A stretch of DNA of 64,000 nucleotides from contig CACGPU010000003.1 of NCBI GenBank assembly GCA_902575065.1, positions 1-64,000 on the forward strand, written 5' to 3'. The DNA is from an uncultured Alphaproteobacteria bacterium. Its GTDB lineage: Bacteria; Pseudomonadota; Alphaproteobacteria; HIMB59. The stretch's first letter is position 1; each line of letters starts with the position of its first letter. The position numbers were made by a program, and so were the translations under genes. The notes under the pieces are model-generated. The model worked only from the letters and a program-made list of their open reading frames with translations, ran no database searches and was not told the DNA's origin. This document shows positions 43,924 to 57,987 of this stretch, piece after piece.

Positions 43924-44688
43924 ATGACAAATAATAACATAATACGACAATTTGAGTTTTTCAATGAAATCAGTGAAAATCTTGAGCTATGTTCAAAAAA
44001 AATTCTTAATATTTATGATAATTATGATCAAAGTATTGAATTAAAAGACGATAAAAGTCCATTAACAGAAGCAGATTTAGCATCACATGAACACATTTCT
44101 GATTTATTATCATCTATTTCAGCTTACCCCATAATTTCAGAGGAGGGTGAGCAAAAATATACTGATGAGCTAAAATACTGGTTAGTTGATCCTTTGGATG
44201 GTACTAAAGAATTTATCAATAAGAATGGTGAATTTACAATTAATATTGCTTTGATTAACAACAATTATCCCACCCAAGGGTTTGTTTACATTCCAAAAGA
44301 TAAGACATTATTTTTTGGGGGTCTTAACAAAGGCTCATACAAGTTATTGAATGATAATATCAAATCTATTTCTGTGCAATCACCCTCCGATAAACTGAAG
44401 ATTGTTACGAGCAGAAGTCATCTCAATAATGAGACTAAAACTTATTTATCTCAATTTAATGACTTTGATACTCTACAAGCCGGAAGTTCTTTAAAGTTTT
44501 GTATGATAGCAGAGGGTTTAGCAGATTTATATCCTAGGCTAGGACCTACTTCTGAATGGGATACTGCAGCAGCGCAAGCGGTTGTAGAGGGAGCAGGTGG
44601 TACTGTAAAAGACCTAAAAGGTAATAGGTTAAAATATTCAAAGAAAGATATAATCAATCCTCATTTTATAGTTAGAGGTAAAATCTAA
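43924..44688 (+). CDS. cysQ: 3'(2'),5'-bisphosphate nucleotidase
   Basis: Removes the 3' phosphate from PAP and PAPS, recycling the by-product of PAPS use. 254 aa, inositol-monophosphatase fold: ISEEGEQKYT, WLVDPLDGTKEFINKNGEF, SSLKFCMIAEGLADLYPR, EWDTAAAQAVVEGAGG. It is divergent from cysD-cysNC across an 82-bp gap, in keeping with a shared sulfate-activation locus. Confidence 0.94.
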   Translation: MTNNNIIRQFEFFNEISENLELCSKKILNIYDNYDQSIELKDDKSPLTEADLASHEHISDLLSSISAYPIISEEGEQKYTDELKYWLVDPLDGTKEFINKNGEFTINIALINNNYPTQGFVYIPKDKTLFFGGLNKGSYKLLNDNIKSISVQSPSDKLKIVTSRSHLNNETKTYLSQFNDFDTLQAGSSLKFCMIAEGLADLYPRLGPTSEWDTAAAQAVVEGAGGTVKDLKGNRLKYSKKDIINPHFIVRGKI

Positions 44689-44690
44689 AT

Positions 44691-45671
44691 TTACTTACTA
44701 GGGTTTTTTTCTATATAAGTTTTTTCTAAACTTATGTCATCAACTTCAGTGTATATTTGAGTTGTAGATAAAGAACTATGTCCTAATAATTCTTGAATTA
44801 TTCTTAAATCCCCACCATTTTTTAATAGGTGAGTTGCAAAACTATGTCTTAATGAGTGAGGTGTTGCTGTTTTTGGTAGCCCCAAATTAACTCTGGCATT
44901 CTTCAAATCTCTTTGGAAAGCCGAGGCTTTAAGCGGATTACCTCTATCTCCCACAAATATCGAAACATCGCTTGGCAAATCATATGGTATTTCTTTTAGA
45001 TAATTTTCTAATGAGTTAGCTACAATATCGAGAACTGGCACTAATCTCTCTTTATTACCTTTGCCCAAGATAGTAAGAGAATTTTTATCAATTAAATGGC
45101 TTTTAGTAATAGATAGGGCCTCATTTATTCGTAGCCCACATCCGTACAAAAGATAAAGTAAAGCTATATTTCTTTTTTGAACCCAGCTTTTTTTTGATAT
45201 TTTTTTTAACTCTTCAATTAAAAGCTCAATATCTCCTTCTGCTATGGGTTTAGGAAGAGATCTTGGAATTTTTGGATTTTTTAATAATTGAACCTCGCTA
45301 TAAGCAACTTTATATAAGTCATTATTTAGAGATGAATACTTAAAAAAATTTTTAATAGAACTAATCGCTCTTCTCCTTGATCTTGCTGACAATGGTTTTT
45401 TATAAATATTTTTATATTTTCTATTCTCACTGAGATCTGCCAACCAAGCCCTAAATGTTTGCAAATTTAAATCTTTTAAATTTGATAAAGATACGGAATT
45501 TCCATTATAGAATTTAAAGAAAATTAAAAAATCACATACATCAAAGCAGTACGATCTATATGTATTTTCCGAGTGACCTTTTATGTCTTTTAAATAACTA
45601 GCCCATTTATCAAAGTCTTGTATTAAGGATTTATCTATTTTTAACTGTTCTAACAGTTCAATAAAATTCAT
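44691..45671 (-). CDS. xerC: tyrosine recombinase XerC/XerD
   Basis: 326 aa chromosome-dimer resolution recombinase. N-terminal SAM-like core-binding domain (NTYRSYCFDVCDFLIFFKF), catalytic Arg in LLYGCGLRINEAL, HSLRHSFATHLLKNGGDLR, ELLGHSSLSTTQIYT with the nucleophilic Tyr. Adjacent to priA in opposite orientation, as usual for alphaproteobacterial XerC, so a housekeeping role is far likelier than a mobile-element integrase, but XerD cannot be excluded. Confidence 0.88.
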   Translation of the reverse strand: MNFIELLEQLKIDKSLIQDFDKWASYLKDIKGHSENTYRSYCFDVCDFLIFFKFYNGNSVSLSNLKDLNLQTFRAWLADLSENRKYKNIYKKPLSARSRRRAISSIKNFFKYSSLNNDLYKVAYSEVQLLKNPKIPRSLPKPIAEGDIELLIEELKKISKKSWVQKRNIALLYLLYGCGLRINEALSITKSHLIDKNSLTILGKGNKERLVPVLDIVANSLENYLKEIPYDLPSDVSIFVGDRGNPLKASAFQRDLKNARVNLGLPKTATPHSLRHSFATHLLKNGGDLRIIQELLGHSSLSTTQIYTEVDDISLEKTYIEKNPSK

Positions 45672-45705
45672 TACATTATATTATAAATTAGAATCAAAAT
45701 TTAAA

Positions 45706-47778
45706 ATGGATTATTACTACCAAGTTATGCCTATAGGGCAAATAAATGAGAGCCTGACTTATAAATACTCACATTCTATTGAGGTAGGCTCGATTGTTGA
45801 AATTCCTTTAAGAAAAAGAAAATCATCAGGAGTCATTATATCTCAAACAAACATTAAAGATTTAAAATTCGATCTCAAAAAAGTACTTTCAATAAGTAAT
45901 TATTATCGATTTGCTGTTTGCACAGAAAATATTGATTTTTACAAGTATGTGTCAATACATTGCTTCATAGATTTAGGTATGGTTTTGAAAATGGCAATAC
46001 AACAATTTCCTAATACACAATTAAAAAATTATTATCTTTTTAAAAATAAAATATATGAAACTCAAAAAAATCTCATTGATAAATACAACCTAACAAAAAA
46101 AGATTGGAAGAAATTATTAGAAGAAAAAAAAATATCCCAAACTACAGATAGTTTTATTTTTGATGGTATGGCGCAAAATATTTCTTTAAACCCTGATCAA
46201 GAAAATATTTTTAAATCACTTCAAACAAATAAAAATAATGATTTTCAAGTTCACCTTATAGATGGTGTTACAGGTTCGGGTAAAACAGAATTGTATTTAA
46301 AAGCTGTTGAGTCAAATTTAGTCAGGGGAAATCAATCTTTAATACTTTTACCAGAGATAGCTTTAACTGAAGAATGGTCTAGAAGATTTTTTAAATACTT
46401 TGGTTGTAAACCCTTTATTTGGCACTCCAAACAATCAAAAATTCAAAAAGCTAGAATAGTCAGATCTCTTTTATCGGGTGAACCATGCGTTTTAGTTGGA
46501 GCAAGGTCATCAGTTTTACTTCCTTTCAAGAATTTAAAATTAATTATATGCGATGAAGAGCACGACTCATCTTATAAACAAGAAGACGGCCCAAAATATC
46601 AAGCAAGAGATATGGCCATATATAAAGCAAAATGTTCAAAGGCTTTATGTCTTTTAATAAGTGCATCTCCATCATTAGAGAGCCTTCATAATTCTAATCA
46701 GCGAAAATTTCATATTCATCATCTTTCCAATCAATTTCATAAAACTCAATTACCTAGAGTTGAAATTGTTGATATGAACCAATCAAAACCCAGCTCTAGG
46801 GCCTGGATATCAAAACAAGTATTTGATGAAACAAATAGGGTCCTAAAACAAAAAGGACAAGTTTTATTTTTTCTTAATAGACGTGGTTATGCTCCATCCA
46901 AAATATGTGTAAGTTGTCATACACCGATACAATGTCAAAATTGTGCAGCAAATTTAGTCTACCACAAAAAAATTGATAGACTTGTTTGTCATCATTGTTC
47001 AAATTTTTTTGAGCCTAATCAAATTTGTAAGATGTGTTCATCTGAAAAATTCATTTCGATTGGTATAGGTTTAGAAAGACTTCAAGAAGAAGTAACACGC
47101 CTTTTTCCTGGATATTCAAATCAATTATTTTCAAGTGACACCCTAAAATCAAAAAAAAATAAAAACGAGATCATTGAAAATATATTTAATTTAAAGACTA
47201 GTCTATTAATTGGCTCTCAAATAATTGGAAAGTCTTTTCATTTTCCAAATTTAAAATTAGTAAATATTATTGATGCAGACTCAAGTTTGTATAGTCCTGA
47301 TTTCAGAGCTATGGAAAAAACATACCAGCTTTTGCAACAAGTAGCAGGGAGATCAGGTAGAGAGGGTAACAGGGGTAAGGTCTTAATTCAAACTTACAAT
47401 CCTAAGCATTCGATTTACAATTCACTTAAGAATCAAAGTAGAGATCAATTTATAAAATTAGAACTTCAAAGAAGAGAAGAGAGCAATTTACCTCCGTTTT
47501 ACAAAATTGTTCAAATTCAATTAATCCATCCTAATGTCTCAGCTATAAGAGAGGCTTGCCAAGAAATTCTTGATATATCGAAAAAGAGTAGACTTGATAT
47601 TTTAGGGCCTGTCCCATCATTGATTCCATATAAAATGAAGCACTTTCATGAGAATTTTTATTTTAAAGAGAGGACATATAAGGCTTTGAGAAAAAAATTA
47701 GATATCTTAATGTCAAAAATAGCCCCAAAATACAGGCGTTTTCTAAATATTGACATTGATCCACTATCAATCGCTTGA
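45706..47778 (+). CDS. priA: primosomal protein N' (replication restart helicase)
   Basis: 690 aa superfamily 2 helicase that reloads the replisome at stalled forks. Walker A DGVTGSGKTELYLKAVE, DEEH box (CDEEHDSSYKQ), GARSSVLLPFKNL, zinc-binding CxxC motifs (ICVSCHTPIQCQNC, VCHHC, ICKMCSS), helicase VI QVAGRSGREGNRG. Divergent from xerC and upstream of the ATP synthase genes. Confidence 0.96.
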   Translation: MDYYYQVMPIGQINESLTYKYSHSIEVGSIVEIPLRKRKSSGVIISQTNIKDLKFDLKKVLSISNYYRFAVCTENIDFYKYVSIHCFIDLGMVLKMAIQQFPNTQLKNYYLFKNKIYETQKNLIDKYNLTKKDWKKLLEEKKISQTTDSFIFDGMAQNISLNPDQENIFKSLQTNKNNDFQVHLIDGVTGSGKTELYLKAVESNLVRGNQSLILLPEIALTEEWSRRFFKYFGCKPFIWHSKQSKIQKARIVRSLLSGEPCVLVGARSSVLLPFKNLKLIICDEEHDSSYKQEDGPKYQARDMAIYKAKCSKALCLLISASPSLESLHNSNQRKFHIHHLSNQFHKTQLPRVEIVDMNQSKPSSRAWISKQVFDETNRVLKQKGQVLFFLNRRGYAPSKICVSCHTPIQCQNCAANLVYHKKIDRLVCHHCSNFFEPNQICKMCSSEKFISIGIGLERLQEEVTRLFPGYSNQLFSSDTLKSKKNKNEIIENIFNLKTSLLIGSQIIGKSFHFPNLKLVNIIDADSSLYSPDFRAMEKTYQLLQQVAGRSGREGNRGKVLIQTYNPKHSIYNSLKNQSRDQFIKLELQRREESNLPPFYKIVQIQLIHPNVSAIREACQEILDISKKSRLDILGPVPSLIPYKMKHFHENFYFKERTYKALRKKLDILMSKIAPKYRRFLNIDIDPLSIA

Positions 47779-47843
47779 TGCGTCATTTGTATGATGCCGG
47801 TTGGCCTAGTGATGTGATAAAAAATTGAGGTTAACTATACAAA

Positions 47844-52238
<4,395 letters not shown>

Positions 52239-52240
52239 TT

Positions 52241-52606
52241 ATGATTAATTTGAAGGTCGTATCCCCTCAAAAAGTGATTTTTGAAAAAGAAGTTGAAATG
52301 GCAGTTTTGCCAGGAGCAGAGGGTGATTTTGCTGCAATGCCTAATCATTCTCCGTTCATCAGTTCTTTGCGACCTGGTCAAATGGCAATTATGTCTTCAA
52401 ACAAAGTCGATGAGAGTTTCTTTGTGTCAGGTGGTTTGGTTATGCTAAAAGAAAAGGTTTGTGAGGTCTTAGTTGATCAAATAGAGCCATTGTCTGATGT
52501 TAATAGCTCTAACTACCAACAATCTAAAACCTATCAAGAACTAGAGGGTAATGAAACTGCTCTGGGTACGTTTGAACAAGTGGTAAATAATCCGCCTTAT
52601 AAATAG
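52241..52606 (+). CDS. atpC: ATP synthase F1 subunit epsilon
   Basis: 121 aa. N-terminal beta-sandwich with KVVSPQKVIFEKEVEMAVLP, GAEGDFAAMPNHSPFISSLR and FFVSGGLVMLKEKVCEVLVD. The C-terminal helical arm is shorter than in E. coli. Last gene of the F1 operon, overlapping convergent rppH by 10 bases. Confidence 0.94.
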   Translation: MINLKVVSPQKVIFEKEVEMAVLPGAEGDFAAMPNHSPFISSLRPGQMAIMSSNKVDESFFVSGGLVMLKEKVCEVLVDQIEPLSDVNSSNYQQSKTYQELEGNETALGTFEQVVNNPPYK

Positions 52607-53070
52607 TCTTTAAATTCTTTTAATAATTTTTCGTAAATTGCTTTTTTAAAAGGCACTATGTTGGGAACCAAAAAATCTGGTTTAACCCATTTATAATCAG
52701 AAAATTCAGGGTGAGATGTTTCAATATTTATATCTTTCTCACTACCTTTAAATTCATACAAGAACCATTTTTGACGCTGACCTTTGTATTTACCTTTCCA
52801 AAGAGTTTTTGATAAGTCTTTAGGTAAAGAATAGTAATACCAGTCTTTGCTCTGTGAGATTAATTTAACTTTATTTTTTTTTATACCAACCTCTTCCTCC
52901 ATTTCTCTTAGAGCTGCCACTTCAGATTTTTCTTTTGGATCAATACCACCTTGTGGCATTTGCCAAAATTCTGAAGGGTGGTCTATTCTTTTTCCAACAA
53001 ATATTTCTTTATTTTGATTAATAATCATCATACCGACATTTGGTCGATAATCTTTGGGGTTTATTTTCAT
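52597..53070 (-). CDS. rppH: RNA pyrophosphohydrolase (Nudix)
   Basis: 157 aa. Opens YRPNVGMMIINQNKEIFVGKR and has WQMPQGGIDPKEK with the Nudix helix (REMEEEVG), all typical of RppH/Ap4A hydrolases, which remove pyrophosphate from mRNA 5' ends or cleave dinucleoside polyphosphates. Shares one base with ctpA (stop/start overlap) in a long minus-strand run. Confidence 0.92.
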   Translation of the reverse strand: MKINPKDYRPNVGMMIINQNKEIFVGKRIDHPSEFWQMPQGGIDPKEKSEVAALREMEEEVGIKKNKVKLISQSKDWYYYSLPKDLSKTLWKGKYKGQRQKWFLYEFKGSEKDINIETSHPEFSDYKWVKPDFLVPNIVPFKKAIYEKLLKEFKDYL

Positions 53071-54296
53071 TAATTTAATACAGCTATGGTTTTGACTGCA
53101 TCAATGGCACGAGATAGCTGATAATCTCTCTCAAGAATATCATCAGTTGACTCTTCCTCCTCACTTTCTTCATTTGTCTCATTATCTAAAGCTTCTCGAT
53201 AATCTGACTCTCTAAACGTAAAGTTATTATCAATCACATTTAGTTCGGCTCTTGGCACAACAACATCCGGCTCAATACCAACTGCTTGTATTGAATCCCC
53301 ACTTGGTGTGTAATACTTTGCGATGGTGAGTCTGATTGCACCGCTGTCAATAGGTATAATGGTTTGCACAGAACCTTTTCCAAATGACTTTATACCCATA
53401 ATTACTGCTCTATCATGATCTTGTAATGCACCAGCAACAATTTCAGATGCCGAAGCAGAACCCTCATTGATTAATATAATCAATGGTTTTCCATTGATTA
53501 GATCTCCTTTTTTAGCAGAGTAAACTTGAACATCTTTCTTTTCTCTTCCTCTGATTGAAACTATTTCTCCTTTATCAAGGAACATATCTGTAACTGATAC
53601 AGACTCATTTAATAACCCCCCTGGATTATTTCTTAAATCCAGAACATAACCAATTGGAGCATCATTACTGTCTTCAAGCTCTTTTATACTTTTTTTTAAT
53701 CCTGTTGTTGTTTGCTCATTAAATTGAATTATTCTTATGTATCCTACATCGTTAATTAGACGATGTTTAACAGATGCAACTTTAATTATATCTCTTTTAA
53801 TATCGACATCGAATGGATCTTCGGCAGATCTAAAAATTGTTAAAGTTATAGTGGTTCCTGGTTCACCTTTCATAATATCAATTGCTTCTTTTAAAGTCAT
53901 ATCAACTACTGATGTGCCATCTAAATGCGTTATGTAATCTCCAGCTAAAATTCCAGCTTTATAGGCAGGGGTATCGTCAATTGGAGAAACCACTTTTATG
54001 AACCCTTTATCTGTTGTGATTTCGATCCCCAATCCACCAAAAGAACCTGACGTGTCCATCTGCATTTCTTTATAAATTTCTTCACTCATAAAACTTGAAT
54101 GAGGATCAAGTGCCTGTAGCATTCCATTCAAAGCTTTTTCTATTAACTCTTTATCAGTTACCTCTTCAACATATTGATTTTTTACTCGGTTATAAACTTC
54201 GTTGAAAATACTTAATTGTTTATAGGTTTCTTTAGTGTCAGAAAAACTGACATTCGCATTAAAGATTAAAATTAAAATAAAAAATATTTTTAGCAT
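53070..54296 (-). CDS. ctpA: carboxy-terminal processing protease (S41)
   Basis: About 408 aa, periplasmic. Signal peptide MLKIFFILILIFNANVSFS; PDZ domain at roughly 80-165 (GLGIEITTDKGFIKVVSPID); S41 catalytic part with the serine in INEGSASASEIVAGALQD and lysine in SFGKGSVQTIIP. Start put at ATG 54296, just after the rsfS stop; an earlier ATG (54380) lies inside rsfS and would bury the signal peptide. C-terminus is acidic (NEESEEEESTDD). Confidence 0.94.
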   Translation of the reverse strand: MLKIFFILILIFNANVSFSDTKETYKQLSIFNEVYNRVKNQYVEEVTDKELIEKALNGMLQALDPHSSFMSEEIYKEMQMDTSGSFGGLGIEITTDKGFIKVVSPIDDTPAYKAGILAGDYITHLDGTSVVDMTLKEAIDIMKGEPGTTITLTIFRSAEDPFDVDIKRDIIKVASVKHRLINDVGYIRIIQFNEQTTTGLKKSIKELEDSNDAPIGYVLDLRNNPGGLLNESVSVTDMFLDKGEIVSIRGREKKDVQVYSAKKGDLINGKPLIILINEGSASASEIVAGALQDHDRAVIMGIKSFGKGSVQTIIPIDSGAIRLTIAKYYTPSGDSIQAVGIEPDVVVPRAELNVIDNNFTFRESDYREALDNETNEESEEEESTDDILERDYQLSRAIDAVKTIAVLN

Positions 54297-54306
54297 ATGT
54301 AATTTT

Positions 54307-54675
54307 TTAAGAGGCAGTATTGATAGTGTTAAAGTCTTCAGACCATAGTTTTTCCAAATCGTATATTTCTCTGACTTCATTTCTAAAAATATGCACTAAA
54401 ACATGTCCAGCATCAATGACCGTCCAGTCGCAAAGGGGCTTTCCCTCTGGTTTATTGCAATAAAGTTTATTTTTCTTAAGATATCGGTAAACCTTATCTG
54501 AAACTGAGTCTACATGCTTATTTGATCGCCCGGATGCAACGATCATGAACTCAGCAAATTCTGCCTTTCCTTTGAGAGAAATAACTGAGATATTTTCAGC
54601 CTTATTGTCTTCAAGACTATCGACAATAGCCTTAACAGAGGGGTCTTTGTCGTGATTAAGAATTACGTAACTCAC
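54307..54675 (-). CDS. rsfS: ribosome silencing factor RsfS
   Basis: 122 aa. Family pattern: KAENISVISLKGKAEFAEFM, VASGRSNKHVDSVSDKVY, DWTVIDAGHVLVHIFRNEVR. Blocks subunit joining by binding L14 during starvation. Overlaps nadD by 20 bases, the usual nadD-rsfS pairing. Confidence 0.94.
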   Translation of the reverse strand: MSYVILNHDKDPSVKAIVDSLEDNKAENISVISLKGKAEFAEFMIVASGRSNKHVDSVSDKVYRYLKKNKLYCNKPEGKPLCDWTVIDAGHVLVHIFRNEVREIYDLEKLWSEDFNTINTAS

Positions 54676-55216
54676 TTGATGACATCTCTACACCTATATT
54701 ATCAAGAATATGGAAACAAGGAGTAGAGCAGTTAATAAAACTATTTAAATTAGGCATAAATAAATGGGAGAATTGTTTTTGGACTGTTGAATTTTCAATG
54801 AATTCATCATATCTCGGTCTATAAATAACGCAAATACTAATATTTTTTAAAATCCACTCATATTCTTTCCATTTGTGAAAATGACCAAGCTGATCAAGAC
54901 CTATAATTAAATAAAAAGAGCTAAGGTCACATTTAGTCTTAATTTTTTGCAACACATCATAGGTACATTTCATTTTATAACGATGTTCAAAGTCGGAAAC
55001 TTTTACTAACGGCTCTTTAATTTTTGATCGGATATTTGATAATTGAGAATTTATTGAGTTTAAATTTTGATTAGCCTTAAGAGGATTTTGATAAGTGGGA
55101 AGGACAAATAATTTTTTCAGATTTAAACTTTTTATTGAACTTTCTATTACATGAACGTGTCCCTCGTGTAAGGGATTAAAAAATCCACCATACAGTCCAA
55201 TCTTTCTATTCATCAA
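54656..55216 (-). CDS. nadD: nicotinate-nucleotide adenylyltransferase
   Basis: 186 aa. Nucleotidyltransferase start IGLYGGFFNPLHEGHVHVIE (HxGH), LPTYQNPLKANQN, and SSSELRNS near the C-terminus. Forms deamido-NAD from nicotinate mononucleotide. Overlaps both the unknown gene upstream and rsfS downstream. Confidence 0.94.
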   Translation of the reverse strand: MMNRKIGLYGGFFNPLHEGHVHVIESSIKSLNLKKLFVLPTYQNPLKANQNLNSINSQLSNIRSKIKEPLVKVSDFEHRYKMKCTYDVLQKIKTKCDLSSFYLIIGLDQLGHFHKWKEYEWILKNISICVIYRPRYDEFIENSTVQKQFSHLFMPNLNSFINCSTPCFHILDNIGVEMSSSELRNS

Positions 55217-55619
55217 TTTTCCTCAAAAATTTTTTAGAGACACCATTTTCCTCGAGGAATTTGTTTAGAATATCCATAAATTGTAATTGTAATTTTGAAC
55301 TTGTATAAAATAAAATCGGTACTCTTTGTTTAAAAAAATAAAATAAAGATATAATAAATTGCAAATCATTTTCTTCCTCTATGTAAACTACACCTTTGTT
55401 TATCAAATGCTCTTTGTTATATTTAAAGAAAAGGTTATTAAAGGGCTCACTTATAAGAGTCACTTTATTAATTTCATTTAATTCTTCTTCATTGAAAACT
55501 TTTAAACTTTCTAACTCATAAATTGAAGATTTGATTATATGAATAACATCCTCTTTATTCAAAGAGCTAAGATATTCGGTCTGAGATTTTAATTCTTGAA
55601 AATTATTACGGAATTCCAT
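55206..55619 (-). CDS. hypothetical protein between proA and nadD (137 aa)
   Basis: A soluble, Glu/Lys/Phe-rich protein, predicted mixed alpha/beta, with no motif that I recognise (SLNKEDVIHIIKSSIYELES, YIEEENDLQFIISLFYFFKQ, FMDILNKFLEENGVS). It shares one base with the proA stop and overlaps nadD by 11 bases, so it belongs to the operon and is translated with them. The composition is as AT-driven as its neighbours, giving no sign of transfer. Confidence 0.75.
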   Translation of the reverse strand: MEFRNNFQELKSQTEYLSSLNKEDVIHIIKSSIYELESLKVFNEEELNEINKVTLISEPFNNLFFKYNKEHLINKGVVYIEEENDLQFIISLFYFFKQRVPILFYTSSKLQLQFMDILNKFLEENGVSKKFLRKIDE

Positions 55620-56872
55620 TAAGGCCTAGTGGTGTGATTGCCTATTACTTGATATTTAAATGTTGTAAGGTGTTTTGCTCCTACTGGCCCTCTCACATGA
55701 AGCTTGTCAGTAGAAATACCTATTTCTGCTCCAAATCCGAATTCTCCACCATCAGCAAATTGAGTGGAAGCATTATTCATTAAAATGGCACTTTTACAGT
55801 TTTGAAAGAAATACTCTATAGATTGTTGATTGTTACTTAAACAACTCTCGGTATGTCCACTAGAATATTTGTTTATATGTTCTACACATTCTTCAACATT
55901 ATCAACTAGTTTTACTGTAATTTTCTTATCTAGATATTCAGTTGACCAATCTTCTTCTGCTGCATCTCGATCGATTGAATAAATATCTTTGAGGCGTTTA
56001 CATCCAATAATTTCACATCCTTGTGATTTTAAATTATCTAAAACAGATGAAATATCTTCTGCTGAGTTATTAGAGTGTATAAGTAAAGTCTCTGTTGCAC
56101 CACAAATCTCTGGTCTTCTCAGCTTGGCATTTGCGATGACCTCAGTGGCTTTATCTTTATCATATCCTTCATCCCAAAAAGTATGACACAAACCTTCCAA
56201 ATGTTTAATTGTAGGAACTCTTGAATTTTTAGAAATTGTTTCAATTAACGATTTTCCCCCACGAGGAATAATCACATCTACATCTCCTTCAGCTTTTAAC
56301 AACTCTTCAACAAAACTACGATCAGTATTTTGAATAAAACAGACAAGATGAGTATCAAAATTTAAATCTTTTAAAGCATCTTGAATGCACTCATAAAGTT
56401 TTTTATTAGTTTCGATACACTCAGAGCCTCCTCTAAGAATAGAAATATTTCCAGATCTAAGGCAAAGACATGCAGCATCTATTGTGACGTTAGGTCGAGA
56501 CTCATAAATAATACCAATCACACCAATAGGCACTGAGACTTTTGTAAATTTCAACCCATTAGTGGCATTGGTCCAACTTTCTAAAGTTTGATCAAGGGGA
56601 TCTTGCATTTGGGCTATTTTCTCAACATCACGAGAAAGTTGATCTATTTTCTCTGAAGTCAAAACTAATCTATTAATCATAGGTGCAGAAATATTATTTG
56701 ATTTAGCTCTTTCTACATCTGCTTGATTAGCTTTTAGAATTTCATTTTTATTAGACAATAGAAAACCACTAATATTCATTAAGATTCTACTTCTATCCTC
56801 TGCAGATAGTTTGGACATGGCACTCGATGCCCTCTTCGAATGGTTTAAAATTTCTTGAAAATAGTCACTCAT
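55619..56872 (-). CDS. proA: gamma-glutamyl phosphate reductase
   Basis: 417 aa aldehyde-dehydrogenase-fold enzyme reducing glutamyl-5-phosphate to the semialdehyde for proline. Motifs: VPIGVIGIIYESRPNVTIDA, LRSGNISILRGGSE, the catalytic Cys in RRPEICGATETLL, and EFGFGAEIGISTDKLHVRGP. Overlaps proB by 4 bases. Confidence 0.97.
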   Translation of the reverse strand: MSDYFQEILNHSKRASSAMSKLSAEDRSRILMNISGFLLSNKNEILKANQADVERAKSNNISAPMINRLVLTSEKIDQLSRDVEKIAQMQDPLDQTLESWTNATNGLKFTKVSVPIGVIGIIYESRPNVTIDAACLCLRSGNISILRGGSECIETNKKLYECIQDALKDLNFDTHLVCFIQNTDRSFVEELLKAEGDVDVIIPRGGKSLIETISKNSRVPTIKHLEGLCHTFWDEGYDKDKATEVIANAKLRRPEICGATETLLIHSNNSAEDISSVLDNLKSQGCEIIGCKRLKDIYSIDRDAAEEDWSTEYLDKKITVKLVDNVEECVEHINKYSSGHTESCLSNNQQSIEYFFQNCKSAILMNNASTQFADGGEFGFGAEIGISTDKLHVRGPVGAKHLTTFKYQVIGNHTTRP

Positions 56873-57987
56873 CTCGATCTCACCAAGTTATCTTTATGAA
56901 CTATCTCATCCTCTCGGACAAAACCAAGAATTTCACTGAATTCTGATGATTTTTTACCTTTTATTTTATCCATTTCCTGAAAATCATAATTAATCATACC
57001 CCTAGCTAATTCTTTTCTATTGTAATGAATCGAAACAGTATCACCACGATAAAACTTTCCATCGATTGACTTTACACCGATTGCCAACAGACTTGAATTT
57101 TTCTTGAGTGCTTTTGAGGCCCCTTCATCAATATGAACAATTGCTTTTTGTATTGGTCTATTCCAAATCCATTGCTGGCGACTTGTCAGAATATTTTTGG
57201 AAGGATGAAACCATGTTGAAGATTGAGGATCAATCTTACTCAAAGGTTTATTCACCAAACCATTTGATATGATCATGGTGGATCCGGATTGAATACAGAG
57301 TTTTGCAGCATTGATTTTTGCCAACATCCCACCTGAGCCAAACTCACTTAAATCTTTATCAATATATTTTTCTATTTGTTGATCAACCTCTTCAACAGAT
57401 GTAATCAGTTTAGCTTCTAATGATTTTTTAGGATTTGCAGTATACAGACCATTGACATCAGATAATAAAATTAATAACTCAGCTGAAAGGGCATTTGCAA
57501 TCATAGCTGAAAGTTTATCATTATCTCCAAAACGAATTTCTTCTGTCGAGGTAGTATCATTTTCATTAATTATTGGAATAACATTTAAATCCATGAGGGA
57601 GTAAATTGTATTTCTGATGTTCAAATATTTTCTTCTTTCGTTTAAATCTTCAGCTGTTATTAAAATTTGAGAACTTTGAATATTTAATTTTGCAAAAGCT
57701 TTTTGCCATTGTTGCGAGAGTTGTATTTGACCTATTGATGCAGCAGCCTGTTTTTCATGCAAATTAGTCAACTTTTTTTTTGAGAGTATATTCCTACCTA
57801 AAGCGATTGCACCAGATGAGACAATTACTATCCTAGAACCTCTCTTTTGGAGTTCTTTAACATCTTCAATGAGGGAGTTTAGCCATTTTCTCCTCAGCAC
57901 ATGCTTTTCGTTAACCAGAATATTTGAGCCAACTTTAATGACAATAACTTTTGATTTTTTAGCTAATTCTAAAAATTTTTTATTCAT
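56869..57987 (-). CDS. proB: glutamate 5-kinase
   Basis: 372 aa: amino-acid-kinase domain (VIKVGSNILV, IVSSGAIALGRNIL, INENDTTSTEEIRFGDND, GSGGMLAKINAAKLCIQSG) plus a C-terminal PUA domain (GDTVSIHYNRKELARGMINY). First step of proline synthesis and usual feedback target. Overlaps obgE by 8 bases. Confidence 0.96.
   Translation of the reverse strand: MNKKFLELAKKSKVIVIKVGSNILVNEKHVLRRKWLNSLIEDVKELQKRGSRIVIVSSGAIALGRNILSKKKLTNLHEKQAAASIGQIQLSQQWQKAFAKLNIQSSQILITAEDLNERRKYLNIRNTIYSLMDLNVIPIINENDTTSTEEIRFGDNDKLSAMIANALSAELLILLSDVNGLYTANPKKSLEAKLITSVEEVDQQIEKYIDKDLSEFGSGGMLAKINAAKLCIQSGSTMIISNGLVNKPLSKIDPQSSTWFHPSKNILTSRQQWIWNRPIQKAIVHIDEGASKALKKNSSLLAIGVKSIDGKFYRGDTVSIHYNRKELARGMINYDFQEMDKIKGKKSSEFSEILGFVREDEIVHKDNLVRSR

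Noticed and set aside
44691-45671. XerC as the integrase of the tRNA-Arg cassettes
   Set aside because: Its position beside priA and its domain layout fit the housekeeping recombinase; it has no arm-binding N-terminal domain like the relic.
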